A stretch of DNA of 56,858 bases from Streptomyces violaceoruber (GCA_000720805.1 JODI01000070.1:1-56858), one strand, 5' to 3'; shown: positions 18,501-26,597, counted from the stretch's first letter. A program made the numbers and translations. Notes: a model not told the origin generated them from the letters alone.

Positions 18501-19484
18501 GAGCTGCGGCTCGGCGACACCATGGACTCCGAACTGGACCGCAAGGTCGCCGCGAACGTCCCCACGGGGGTGCCCGGCCGAGGTCAGTCCCCGCAGAAGC
18601 TGCACTTCATGGGCGCCGTACCGCGCATCGACGGCCTCACCTCCGACACGGACCTCTCCGACGCCACGCAGGCACTGGCCACCGAGGTGGCCCGCCACTG
18701 GCAGGCACCCCCGGCGCCCGAAGTCCGGCTCCTGCCGCGCGAGTTCCCGGCACACGAGCTGCCTCCGGGCGACCGCTTCCCGCGCCGCGGTGTCGCCTTC
18801 GCGCTCGACGAGGACAACCTCGAACCGGTCTTCGTCGACTTCGAACAGGACCCGTTCTTCCTCGTCTTCGGCGAGAGCGAGTCCGGCAAGTCGAACCTGC
18901 TGCGACTGCTGGTCAAGCAGCTGACGCAGCGTTACGCGGGCGACGAGGCCAAGCTGTTCGTCATCGACAACCGGCGCTCCCTGCTGGACGCGACACCCGC
19001 GTCCCACCTCGCCGAGTACATCCCGATGTCCAACTCCATGGACCACCACATGGCCGCCCTGGCCGACCTGATGCAACGCCGGACACCGACAGCCGACGTG
19101 ACAGCCCAGCAACTGCGTGACCGCAGCTGGTGGCGCGGTCCGACGGTCTACGTCGTCATCGACGACTACGACCTCGTCTCCACGTCCAGCGGCAACCCGC
19201 TGGCCGGTCTCACGGAACTCCTCCCGTTCGCCCGGGACGTGGGCGTCCGCTTCATCATCGCCCGCTCCACGGCGGGCGCGGGCCGCGCTTCCTACGAACC
19301 CTTCATGCAGCGCATGAAGGAACTCGGCGCCCAGGGCGTGGTCCTCGCCGGCGACCCGAGCGAGGGCGACCTGCTCGGCGGGGTCCGACCGCGGGCGATG
19401 CCTGCGGGGCGGGGGGTCTTTGTGTCTCGGCGGAGGGGGAAGCCGTTGGTGCAGGTGGGGGTGGTGGAGACGACAGTGTACTGA
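15516..19484 (+). CDS. eccC: Type VII secretion FtsK/SpoIIIE-type ATPase EccC
   Basis: 1322-aa motor ATPase that recognises WXG100 substrates and powers ESX secretion. Two transmembrane segments lie at about residues 46-85, followed by a linker and three FtsK/SpoIIIE-like ATPase domains. The Walker A motifs are GATGSGKSELL (about 472-482), GGPQSGKSTLL (about 830-840) and GESESGKSNLL (about 1118-1128). Walker B is clear in domain 1 (LILVIDEF). It is a single fused polypeptide, unlike the split EccCa/EccCb of some mycobacterial loci. The GTG start at 15516 gives VSHIVVKRPPR. The downstream flank is the IS/VOC island. Confidence 0.96.
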   Translation: MSHIVVKRPPRALPSEVPTQEIVLQPPPELPRGNQESVLMQLLPTLGMGGSVVFFFTSGQPFMRIMGMVMIASTIAMSIAMVVRFRRGSQGQLADMRRDYLSYLAQTRRAAVDTAKAQRDAQYFLHPSPEQLWALVAEGSRVWERRTGDEDFAQVRIGLGAQALATAMVAPETAPVEQLEPLTAGAMQRFLAVHGTLDDLPMAISLRAFYHVTISGDPQSVRSSARAVTGSLAALHSPEDLLLVIAAGREALPHWEWAKWLPHVQASGAVDGAGSRRLIDSDTRELENLLASRLTGRPRFHPNAEPLPEEPHIVVVLDGLSLPPDSVLANPEGLQGVTVLEVVPGELTTGGGELSIVVQPDALHLESGHGVVYEGTPDTFSYESAEALARQLAPLRMASGGDDGEPLLANLEFTDLLNLGDAASVDTKRTWRPRSLAERLRVPIGLGEDGRPVMLDLKEAAQEGMGPHGLCVGATGSGKSELLRTLVLGLAVTHSSETLNFVLADFKGGATFAGMAQMPHVAAVITNLADDLTLVDRMGDSIRGELNRRQEMLRDAGNYANIHDYEKARAAGAPLQPIPSLILVIDEFSELLTAKPDFIEMFVQIGRIGRSLGVHLLLASQRLEEGRLRGLETYLSYRIGLRTFSAAESRAALGVPDAYELPNVPGSGILKFGTDEMVRFKAAYVSGVYRSGTQRGTTGEGPLPVDRRPVLFTATEVPVQYTPVPQQRSAAEPEVDEALADTVLDVIVRRLEAQGPSAHQVWLPPLDSPPSLDSLLPGLAAVQGRGLTQPGYEGAGRLVVPVGLVDKPYEQRRDPLWLDFSGAAGHMQVVGGPQSGKSTLLRTIISSFALTHTPHEVQFYGLDFGGGGMSAVAGLPHVGGVASRLDPEKVRRTVAEVYGVLTRREEYFRSAGIPSIADFRTRRARGDISVTDQPWGDVFLVIDGWGNFRTEYESLDPVVLDIAARGLGYGIHVILTASRSMEVRASLKDHLMNRLELRLGDTMDSELDRKVAANVPTGVPGRGQSPQKLHFMGAVPRIDGLTSDTDLSDATQALATEVARHWQAPPAPEVRLLPREFPAHELPPGDRFPRRGVAFALDEDNLEPVFVDFEQDPFFLVFGESESGKSNLLRLLVKQLTQRYAGDEAKLFVIDNRRSLLDATPASHLAEYIPMSNSMDHHMAALADLMQRRTPTADVTAQQLRDRSWWRGPTVYVVIDDYDLVSTSSGNPLAGLTELLPFARDVGVRFIIARSTAGAGRASYEPFMQRMKELGAQGVVLAGDPSEGDLLGGVRPRAMPAGRGVFVSRRRGKPLVQVGVVETTVY

Positions 19485-19597
19485 GGTGTCGTGGCTGGGC
19501 GTCGAGAGTTGATCGTCGCGTCAAGGCAGCCGAAGAAGAGCTCGCAGTGAAGGACGACCTGTTCGCGGAACGCTTCGCCACATCGCTCGTACGGCTT

Positions 19598-19621
19598 CTC
19601 AGGTTGAACTCGTGGAGTCCG
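19598..19621 (+). repeat. Left terminal inverted repeat (24 bp)
   Basis: Begins CTCAGGTTGAACTCG and is the exact reverse complement of 21328-21351. Confidence 0.8.
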
Positions 19622-19741
19622 TGTCCGTTGACATTCAAGTCAGTCGCCGTGTCATCGAACCCAGTCGAAGATCTTCTTGACCTTGGCGTGCCAGGATGCC
19701 GGGGACACGACCGCCAACAAGTCGATGGACCGGAGCTAGCC

Positions 19742-20092
19742 ATGATCAGCGGTGCGCATGTCATCCTCTACAGCCAGGACGCCGAGGCGGACCGTGCCTT
19801 CATCCGTGACGTCCTCGACTTTCCCGGCGTCGACGCGGGCGGCGGCTGGCTCATCTTCAAGCTGCCTCCGGCCGAAGTCGCCGTGCACCCGACCGATGGC
19901 CCGCCCCAGCACGAGTTCTACCTGATGTGCGACGACCTTGCTTCCCAGCTCGGCGAGTTCCGCGCCAAGGGCATCGAGATCACCCGCCCGGTCAGCGAAC
20001 AACGCTGGGGCAAACTGACTGCGATCCGGCTTCCCAGCGGTGCCGAACTTCCGCTATACGAACCGCTGCACCCCATCGCCCACGGCCTGTGA
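19742..20092 (+). CDS. VOC family (glyoxalase/bleomycin-resistance fold) protein
   Basis: 116-aa protein with the beta-alpha-beta-beta-beta vicinal-oxygen-chelate pattern: AHVILYSQDAEADRAFIRDV at the start, a central HEFYLMCDDLASQLGEFRAK and a C-terminal LPSGAELPLYEPLHP. Metal ligands are plausible at the usual positions (H6 and a C-terminal Glu), but the substrate cannot be read from sequence; family members include glyoxalases, dioxygenases and drug-binding resistance proteins. The ATG at 19742 has CGGAG about 9 nt upstream. It lies between the transposase remnant and the left terminal repeat, so it may be transposon cargo rather than part of the secretion locus. Confidence 0.85.
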   Translation: MISGAHVILYSQDAEADRAFIRDVLDFPGVDAGGGWLIFKLPPAEVAVHPTDGPPQHEFYLMCDDLASQLGEFRAKGIEITRPVSEQRWGKLTAIRLPSGAELPLYEPLHPIAHGL

Positions 20093-20181
20093 CCCCACAG
20101 CACTCAACTCGGCCCATCGCACGACGCTCAGATGCTGTGTCAGCGAACTCAGTCGTTGCAGGTCGAGGCGTCGCGACCGAC

Positions 20182-21285
20182 TCACTTGAATGACACCGGA
20201 CAGTCCGGCAGCCTGATCGCGTCGTCGTCCATGGTCAGACCGGTGGGCGGCAGACAGCCGTCGACAAGGTGGGGCCGGTACTGGATCTTCTTGAGCTTCC
20301 GCTTGATCACGCGGGTCAGGTGGGCGAGGTCGGCGGCGGCGAAGTCGGCCAGATGCCGCTTGAGCAACGACCAGATCCCCTCGGCCGGGTTCAGCTCCGG
20401 CGCGTAGGACGGCATCTGGAAGATGCGTAACCAGTCCTTGTGCTCCTCGGCGAAGTCCGCCAGCTCCCTGACCAGGTGCACGTTCAGGTTGTCCCAGCAC
20501 CACACCACCGGGGTGCCGAGCTGAATGTGCGTCATGACGATCAGGTCGCGGTACTGGCGCCAGGAGAACGCCTTCGCCCCGGCGCCCGTGCCAGATGTGC
20601 AGCTTGAAGAAGAACCGGGAGCGGTGTCCGGCGCGGTAGCAGACCACGCCAGCGATGTTGACCCGTCCCCGGTTGCGGCCGCGCACCCGCACCACCGGCC
20701 CGGCTCCGCGCGGTGCCCAGGTGTGTCCCTTCGGCGGCCTCAGCCCCTGGCCTGCCTCGTCCTCGAAGCAGATGTGGGCGCCCAGGTCCACCGCGGTCCT
20801 TTTACCCGCGGCCACACCTCGGCCTTCCACACCCCGATCACCTCGTCGTCGCGTTCGATCGCCCGCCGCAGGGGCACCTGCGCGGACCAGCCGTGCCGCC
20901 GCAACAGCTTCCACACGCCCTGGATCGTGTACCCGACGTGGAACATCCGCCCGATCAGCAGCTTGACCCGCTTCAGCGTCCACCCCTGGAACTCGTCGTC
21001 AAAACCGTGCGCGAGCGGGCCCCGCTTCAACTCCCGCTCCAGCCGCTCCCATTGCCCGCGACTCAGCCGTTCCACCGAGGCCGGCCCCTTCGAGCGCAGA
21101 GCGTCCGTACCGCCCTCCTCCCACTCCCGCTGCCAACGTCGCACCGACCTCGACGTCACCCGAAGCTCTCTCGCGACCGCCTCGGACTTCTCACCACGAG
21201 CGAAGCGCTCGGCCGCCTCAAGACGCACAAGCTCCCGCTTTTCCTGCTCCTTGGGCGTCAGCCCGCCCCCATGCGTGTACCGCAT
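20182..21285 (-). pseudogene. IS630 family transposase, frame-disrupted
   Basis: The N-terminal part (frame starting at 21285) is a helix-turn-helix region (EAVARELRVTSRSVRRWQRE) followed by the IS630 winged-helix segment. The DDE catalytic domain is split over two further frame changes. The first Asp lies in ICFEDEAGQ, the second in VVWCWDNLNVH and the Glu in YAPELNPAEGIWSLLKRHL. A -1 shift is needed near 20,804 at an A4 run (WPRVK to RTAVDLGAHI). A +1 shift is needed near 20,565 at a G-rich run (HGRR to GAKAFSWRQY). The first could be a programmed shift, which some IS630 elements use. The second has no such explanation, so the copy is probably dead. Confidence 0.85.
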
Positions 21286-21327
21286 GATGACGTCGTACCG
21301 CGACGATCAAGAACCGTCACGGGTCAC

Positions 21328-21351
21328 CGGACTCCACGAGTTCAACCTGAG
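21328..21351 (-). repeat. Right terminal inverted repeat (24 bp)
   Basis: Exact reverse complement of 19598-19621. It lies 43 bp outside the transposase start codon. Confidence 0.8.
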
Positions 21352-21390
21352 TTACACCAAGGCACTTGAGGACTCCAACGAGTGTCGGTG

Positions 21391-21436
21391 ATTGCCATCC
21401 CATGGCCGGAGACGCTCCGCGCAGCCGGATGGCAAT
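21391..21436. repeat. Short inverted repeat between IS and esx genes
   Basis: Perfect 10-bp arms (attgccatcc at 21391-21400, ggatggcaat at 21427-21436) with a 26-bp spacer. It may be an operator, a weak terminator, or debris of the adjacent insertion. Confidence 0.45.
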
Positions 21437-21484
21437 TCAGAGACTGACTCACCGCTTCTACCTGGCGCTGTGCACCTACGAACG

Positions 21485-21529
21485 GACACCAGGGGTGGGC
21501 ACCTCCCGTGCGTGCCCACCCCTGGTGTC
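21485..21529 (-). terminator. Terminator after the esx pair
   Basis: A stem of about 16-17 bp with minor imperfections (gacaccaggggtgggcac with gtgcccacccctggtgtc). It lies just beyond the stop codon of the second esx gene. Confidence 0.8.
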
Positions 21530-21543
21530 GTGTTCTCAGCAGC

Positions 21544-21846
21544 TCACTGGAAGTAGCTGGCCGCCTTGAGGTCGCCGCCTCGGTAGTCGCCGCTGGCCAG
21601 GGTGACCTTCTGACCAATGCTGACCAGCGCCGTGTGGATGGCGGCGGCGTCGGTGTCCCATTCCTTCATCTTCTGGCCGAACGCGTTCGCGGCCTCACCC
21701 TCGAAGCCGGCGGCCGCACGGAGTACCGCGGCCTTCAGCGCCTGGATGTCCTCTTCGAGCTTCTTGGCCTGGTTGCCGAGTTCGGTGGTGATCGCGTCGA
21801 GACCGCCGTACTTCACAGCGAGTTCGTCGTTGTGCACGTTGACCAT
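21544..21846 (-). CDS. WXG100 family protein (EsxA-like)
   Basis: 100-aa helical-hairpin protein of the WXG100 family, a substrate and partner of the ESX machinery that normally forms a heterodimer with its neighbour. The central turn is FEG (residues 48-50) in AAGFEGEAANAF, so the usual Trp is replaced by Phe. The C-terminus contains YRGGD (88-92), which fits the YxxxD/E secretion signal recognised by EccC. It lies 68 bp downstream of the other esx gene and is the last gene before a terminator. Confidence 0.93.
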   Translation of the reverse strand: MVNVHNDELAVKYGGLDAITTELGNQAKKLEEDIQALKAAVLRAAAGFEGEAANAFGQKMKEWDTDAAAIHTALVSIGQKVTLASGDYRGGDLKAASYFQ

Positions 21847-21914
21847 GGTTCCTCATCTCTTCATGGGTTCGTCGCGGGCCTCGACGGCCCGGGGCATGCA
21901 GTGCGTGGGACCGC

Positions 21915-22253
21915 TCAGTAGCTGTTGAGGGCCGACTGAGAGCCGCCGTACTGGACATCGATGCCCTGCATGGTGGAGCGCACGGCGTCCTCGTTCTTGT
22001 TCTTGATCTTGCGGGTCTCGTTGAGGTTGTCCAGGAACCACGTGAGCAGACCGCCGATGTGCTTGACGCGCTCATTGATCTCGACCTGCTTGCTGTTGAA
22101 GGCGTTGGCGCCGATGCCGCGCCAGTTCGCCTCCATCGTGTCCAGGGTTCCCTGGAGGCGCGTGAGCTGGCCTCGGATCGACTCGTACCGCTGAACCATT
22201 TCCTGTTCGAGCTTGATTACTTCGCCGTCGCTGAGCTTCTGCCCATCTGCCAT
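21915..22253 (-). CDS. WXG100 family protein (EsxB-like)
   Basis: 112-aa protein with two predicted helices around a canonical WRG turn (residues 44-46, MEANWRGIGANAF). It presumably pairs with the following 100-aa Esx protein. A GAAGGGAAG ribosome-binding region precedes the ATG. No obvious YxxxD/E motif is seen at its own C-terminus, consistent with the partner carrying the signal. It is separated from the mycosin gene by about 100 bp, which may hold its own promoter. Confidence 0.93.
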   Translation of the reverse strand: MADGQKLSDGEVIKLEQEMVQRYESIRGQLTRLQGTLDTMEANWRGIGANAFNSKQVEINERVKHIGGLLTWFLDNLNETRKIKNKNEDAVRSTMQGIDVQYGGSQSALNSY

Positions 22254-22356
22254 TTTCCGGACTTCCCTTCGTGGATTTCGCTGTTGCTTACAAGGTGGTT
22301 ATCGAGCCGCTTGCTCATTGCGCGTCACTGAGATGATGCGCTGGTACGGGAAGCGG

Positions 22357-23625
22357 TCAGGCAGTTCGCCTCTTGCGTGCCACGGCGAAGGCTCCGCCGC
22401 CGACGGCAACGACAAGGACTGCGCCGAGGATGACGTACAACTGGGTGTTGCCGTCAGAGAAGTTCGAGCTTGATGTTGCCGCCGCGTCGGCTCCGCCGGA
22501 AGTGTTTTTCGGCGCTTGTGACGAGGCTGGGGCGGAAGGAGAGGGGGAGGGGGACGAGACCAGGGCGCCCGGGCCGTTCTCCAGGCTGAGGGGATCAGTG
22601 TTGGGCGGGCCCGGGTTGATATTGCTGTTCGTGACCACCCTCTTGGGCCGGATCAGGCCGTACCCGAGGTAGTTACTCGGCCGATCCTTTGGCCAGTCCC
22701 TGCCCGCGGTGTCGATCAGGGTGCGGAGGACCTGGTTGGCCGTCCAGTTGGGGTGGGCGGACCAGATGAGGGCCGCGGAGGCGGAGGCGATGGCGGAAGC
22801 AAAACTCGTACCGGCTTCGTCGCAGTACGCGCGGAATGTCGCGTCGCACCACGCGGGTACATTGAGGCCCGGGGCCGCCAGGTCGACGTACCTGCCATGC
22901 TCCGAGAAGTTTCCGACCCTTCCGTTCTCGTCGGCGGCAGCCACCCCGACGACGTATGGGTAGGCGGCGGGGTAACCGATGTCGTTCTTCTTCTCCGCCT
23001 CATTTCCGACACTGGCGAACATCAGTTTGCCTTTGGACTGGGCATACTTGATAGCCGCCTCTTCGGCGGGATATAGGTAGGGCGAGCCGAAGGACATGTT
23101 GATGATCTTGGCATCGGTATCGGCAGCCGCCTTGATGGCCTCCGTCGCATCCGGAGTTTTCTTTATCTCCGCCTTGTCCTTGAGACCATCAAGGCGGATC
23201 CGGTAGGGCACGACCTTCGCCCCTGGAGCAACTCCCTTGAGGCCGCCACCTGCTCCTGTGCCGACGATCAGTTCCGTGACGCTCGTTCCATGGCCGTTGA
23301 AATCTTTCGTGGCGTGGTACGCGACTGACTTCGGTACCTCGTCGCCGAGTACCTGTCCTTTGAGGGAGGACGTCTCGGGGTTGACCCCTGAATCGATGAC
23401 GGCGACCTTTACGCCCTCGCCGGTACTCACCTTCCAAATACCCGTGGCGTCCATCGCGTCCAAGTACCACTGCTGAGACTGGACGTCGGCGGCAATCGCG
23501 CTCGGAGCCAGCCCCGAAGAAGCGATGACAAAGGCACCGAGTGCGGCGCACACGGTGGAGATGCGTCTTCCGGCACGTCCTGCGAAAAACGCCGTCAATG
23601 TGCCGCCTGGGCTGGTCCCTGTCAT
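22357..23625 (-). CDS. mycP: Type VII secretion-associated subtilisin-like protease (mycosin), copy 1
   Basis: 422-aa S8 serine protease. An N-terminal signal/anchor lies at about residues 20-46, and the catalytic triad is Asp78 (VAVIDSGVN), His112 (FNGHGTSV) and Ser274 (GTSFASA), with Asn208 for the oxyanion hole (ASVGNEAE). A Pro/Ser-rich linker and a C-terminal transmembrane helix (LYVILGAVLVVAVGGGAFAV) with basic tail follow. This is the typical mycosin layout with the protease outside the membrane. The third-position GC bias looks weaker here than in the flanking ecc genes. Confidence 0.93.
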   Translation of the reverse strand: MTGTSPGGTLTAFFAGRAGRRISTVCAALGAFVIASSGLAPSAIAADVQSQQWYLDAMDATGIWKVSTGEGVKVAVIDSGVNPETSSLKGQVLGDEVPKSVAYHATKDFNGHGTSVTELIVGTGAGGGLKGVAPGAKVVPYRIRLDGLKDKAEIKKTPDATEAIKAAADTDAKIINMSFGSPYLYPAEEAAIKYAQSKGKLMFASVGNEAEKKNDIGYPAAYPYVVGVAAADENGRVGNFSEHGRYVDLAAPGLNVPAWCDATFRAYCDEAGTSFASAIASASAALIWSAHPNWTANQVLRTLIDTAGRDWPKDRPSNYLGYGLIRPKRVVTNSNINPGPPNTDPLSLENGPGALVSSPSPSPSAPASSQAPKNTSGGADAAATSSSNFSDGNTQLYVILGAVLVVAVGGGAFAVARKRRTA

Positions 23626-23649
23626 GCCTCTGTAGATCCTCGCTCGTCT

Positions 23650-25338
23650 TCAGTCAGTCGCCGGCGGTGGGTTGCGTCGCTTTGTCTCGGCCTGACGCGC
23701 ACTTTCGCGGTCTTCGCGATTCTTGTCCCGTCGGTTCCCGGTCTGACCGCGCGGGGCTCCGGCACGACCACCGGCGGGTCCGCCGTTCGACCCTGCGGGA
23801 GTTCGCCCATTGGGCTTTCCGACGACGCCGTCGGTGTTGCCTGCGGCGGGCCGGGCCGCCGCCCCCGGGCGGGTGCCGGAAGTGGAGTTCGGAGCTCCGA
23901 TGACGCCTCGTTGTCCGATCTTGCCGGCAGGTGCCCGGGATCCGGTGATGCCCTCGGCGCCGACGACCGTGCCGCGGGGCACCCGGGAACCGGTGGAACC
24001 CTGGGTGGCAGGGCTGGCGGGCTTTCCGCCGACGACGCCATTGCCGCGCGCCGCCCCCGTGGGGCCCACGCCGCCCGAACGGCCGCTCGCCTGTCCCCCG
24101 ACAGGACGAGGCATACCGCCGGATACGCCTCGGCCCATGGGAGGCCTGCCTGCTGCTGTGCCGCCGCCTCCGGCTCCCGGCTGTCCCGTGGCCGAGGCAC
24201 GGCCGATCGGGCCCGTGGCACCGCGTCCACCTGTGCCGCCGTCGACCGTGCCCGCTCGCCCCTGGGCCGAGAAGGGAGCCCTGTTGCCGGTCGCTCCGCC
24301 GTATCCGGAGTTGCGGCCGGTCTTCCCGCTGGGGCCAGGTGGCACCGTACCGGTGGCCAAGGGAGGAACTGGCCCGGTAGCGGATCCGCTCGGCCCTGTT
24401 GGGGGCGGCGGTGTCACCGTCACTGGCTTCGCCGTCTCCTGCGGTGCCAGTGTGCCGACGCTGTCGATCGTCGTACCCACGTGACGCTCGGGCGGTGCGA
24501 TGGATTCGTCCGCGTGCTTGAGGGACAGCGGGACGTCATGCGGACGTGACCGCTCTCCTGCTGCGTCCACCGAGACGTGGTCGACACCGCCCGAGGCACT
24601 CGTGGCCGACCCGGAATGGTGCGTCCTGCTCGCACCGGGACTCCAACTCTCCACAGCGCCACCGGGTTTGGGCACCCCCACATCCGGCATGGCCTCGAAC
24701 GTCGGCGGCTCCTGTTTCGCCAGCGTCTCCTCCGACACCGCGTAGAAGGACGCCAGACGGTTCATCTGGTTGATCGCCTCTTGGCGGTCCTTCTCGGCCT
24801 TGACCGCAGCCGCGTAATCCTTGTTGCCCTCGACCTGCATGGGGGTCGGGATGTCGTCGACCGTCTTGGGATCGAGCCGGATGTCGCGAGGTGGCATGGC
24901 CTTCTTGACGGAGGCGAGGCCCGTGGCGGCGGCCATGATCTGGGTACCGGCGGTGTCCGCGAAGGACGCGAGGTCGAGAGCGTGCTTGACCAGATTGCCG
25001 CCCCAGGTATGGAAGGCGGAAGCGGCTTCGCCCTCCCACTCGACCCTGGTGATGTGGTCCTCGAGTTCCTTGGCAGCGTCGTGGATGGCGTCCTTGGCGT
25101 TCCAGAGCGCCTGACCAGCAGTCTCCAGGTGCTCCGGGTTGGCGGACTCGACCAGGTCGATCATGTCGTTGAGGGCATGGCCCTCGAAGTCCGTCTTGCT
25201 GAACAAGCGGATGTTGCCGCCGAAGACGCCCTCGACCATGTCCGTCATGCGGCTGGCCGCGTCGATGACCCCGGCCTGCAGGGTGACCTTCTCCTGTTCC
25301 GCCGCGTGCGGATCCGGCTGCTTCTGCTCGCCGCTCAC
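23650..25338 (-). CDS. Long WXG100-superfamily protein with Pro/Gly-rich tail
   Basis: 562-aa protein. Residues about 20-170 are helical and contain WEG (101-103, VEWEGEAASAFHTW), the WXG100 signature. Residues about 235-562 are low-complexity, rich in Gly, Pro, Ser, Thr and Arg with many GxxG motifs, and there is no transmembrane segment. This architecture resembles ESX substrates or surface proteins of the WXG100/PPE type. Its GTG start overlaps the preceding ORF as GTGA, and the gene ends 24 bp before the mycosin, so it belongs to the cargo-type block. No catalytic motif is seen. Confidence 0.85.
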   Translation of the reverse strand: MSGEQKQPDPHAAEQEKVTLQAGVIDAASRMTDMVEGVFGGNIRLFSKTDFEGHALNDMIDLVESANPEHLETAGQALWNAKDAIHDAAKELEDHITRVEWEGEAASAFHTWGGNLVKHALDLASFADTAGTQIMAAATGLASVKKAMPPRDIRLDPKTVDDIPTPMQVEGNKDYAAAVKAEKDRQEAINQMNRLASFYAVSEETLAKQEPPTFEAMPDVGVPKPGGAVESWSPGASRTHHSGSATSASGGVDHVSVDAAGERSRPHDVPLSLKHADESIAPPERHVGTTIDSVGTLAPQETAKPVTVTPPPPTGPSGSATGPVPPLATGTVPPGPSGKTGRNSGYGGATGNRAPFSAQGRAGTVDGGTGGRGATGPIGRASATGQPGAGGGGTAAGRPPMGRGVSGGMPRPVGGQASGRSGGVGPTGAARGNGVVGGKPASPATQGSTGSRVPRGTVVGAEGITGSRAPAGKIGQRGVIGAPNSTSGTRPGAAARPAAGNTDGVVGKPNGRTPAGSNGGPAGGRAGAPRGQTGNRRDKNREDRESARQAETKRRNPPPATD

Positions 25339-25811
25339 TGGTACTGGCCCCCTTCCTCCGTGGTCACCTGCTTGTCGTCGGAGCGCCGCTCAGAGTGAGA
25401 CGGAGTGCTCTTCTCCGCTTCCTCTGTGGCCTTCTCCCACCGCGCTTCCCGCCACTGACGATCGATCCCGGTCTGGATCTCCCAGAACCTCTGCCGCTGT
25501 TCCTCCTCCAGATCACTGAAGTCGCCCCGCGCGCCGTTGACGGCGATCTGGAGCGCCTCTATCTGCAGGCCCAGGTTCTTGGAGAGCGCGGTCAGGTGTT
25601 CGTGGACGCGTTCGTACTGGCGGTGCAGCCCCTTCGCCTCGCCGAAGCCGCCCGCACCGCTGAACGACGCTTCGGAGAGCCTGTGTGCTCCGACCTTCTG
25701 CGCGCTGCCCGGCGAGTCCTCGAACGTGGCGAGGGCGGCGTCCACGCGCTTCTTGAAGTCTGCGAGTGACTCGAGACTGGCTTTGAGAGCCCGGCCCTGC
25801 GCAGCAGGCAC
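25335..25811 (-). CDS. Hypothetical helical protein in ESX block
   Basis: 158-aa, highly charged, predicted coiled-coil protein (VHEHLTALSKNLGLQIEALQ, then EEEQRQRFWEIQTG). It may be a chaperone-like or Esx-like partner of the 562-aa protein translated immediately downstream, with which it overlaps by 4 nt. The GTG start at 25811 has a strong GGAAGGAAGG upstream. It matches no named family that I recognise. Confidence 0.75.
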   Translation of the reverse strand: MPAAQGRALKASLESLADFKKRVDAALATFEDSPGSAQKVGAHRLSEASFSGAGGFGEAKGLHRQYERVHEHLTALSKNLGLQIEALQIAVNGARGDFSDLEEEQRQRFWEIQTGIDRQWREARWEKATEEAEKSTPSHSERRSDDKQVTTEEGGQYQ

Positions 25812-26051
25812 GATGCCTTCCTTCCCCGTTCCCCGTTGTCATGCCGGCGCGTGCTGTACAGGTTGGATCCTGATCGACACACGCGGTGACCACTGTAGCC
25901 ATCGGGCAAATCGCGGCCAACTGAACTTCGTGCTGGCCTAGTTACGAAGTTGTCGAGACACCGTCAGCTGCCGTGGACCGAAGCCCTTGAAGCGACTGGA
26001 ACTTGGACATGCGGTCGCGCCGGTGATGCCTTGGCCGCCTTGTCGTAATGA

Positions 26052-26597
26052 TCAGGACGAGTGGTCCTGCAGCCATCGTCGTGCCCCGACCTCGCTCGGG
26101 TATTCGCGCACGGTGAGCATGCCTGCCGTCCACCCCACGCACCACGCGGCGAGCGCCGGCAGGACGGGGGCCGCGATGAGCAGGGGGAGGATTCCGGCAC
26201 GGGCGAGTCCTGGAGCGCGCGAGGTCTGGCCGCGCCGGGACTCCCACATCTGCTTGGGGTTCGGAGGGTCGAGGAGCCTCTTGTGGTGGTCCCGCCGCTG
26301 CTTCACCCACCCCCATACGAGAGCTACGACGGACGCGACGGCCTGCGTCCAGTCCCACACCGTGCGCACTGCCGGCGACAGGTCGCTGCGTGGCACGCCC
26401 AAGTAGAGCCTGAGTGCGATGTAGCAGAAGAAGGCCAGAAGAAGAAGCATGATGACCGCCGTGCGGACCCGACGTGTCCAGTAGCGCGCTCCTCGGGCGT
26501 ACCAACTCGTGCCGAGTCCCGGCAGTTTCGGGATCTGGACGGGGGCTTCGGAAGCGGGAACGTCAGAAGATGCTCTTGATGCCATGCCAGACGTCAT
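26052..26597 (-). CDS. Multi-pass membrane protein, unknown function
   Basis: 181-aa protein with a hydrophobic helix at about residues 46-67 (VIMLLLLAFFCYIALRLYLG), a second at about 84-98 and a C-terminal pair around 135-160 (GILPLLIAAPVLPALAAWCV). It overlaps the end of the upstream 424-aa WXG gene by about 35 bp; an alternative ATG at 26585 has a better-spaced AAGGA. The position suggests an immunity, anchoring or accessory role for the neighbouring cargo-like protein, but this is inference only. Confidence 0.7.
   Translation of the reverse strand: MTSGMASRASSDVPASEAPVQIPKLPGLGTSWYARGARYWTRRVRTAVIMLLLLAFFCYIALRLYLGVPRSDLSPAVRTVWDWTQAVASVVALVWGWVKQRRDHHKRLLDPPNPKQMWESRRGQTSRAPGLARAGILPLLIAAPVLPALAAWCVGWTAGMLTVREYPSEVGARRWLQDHSS

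Larger units (their letters stand above)
19598..21351. mobile_element. Putative IS630-type element with VOC gene inside its inverted repeats
   Basis: The element is bounded by a perfect 24-bp terminal inverted repeat (19598-19621 and 21328-21351). The transposase start lies 66 bp from the right end, as expected for an IS. The left end lies about 580 bp beyond the transposase stop, and that extra space holds an intact VOC gene. A second, imperfect inverted pair of 15 bp (19632-19646 and 20178-20192, one mismatch) brackets the VOC segment and includes the transposase stop codon. The left end may therefore be the remnant of a second, internally deleted, inverted IS copy. No target-site duplication is obvious. 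Confidence 0.6.
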
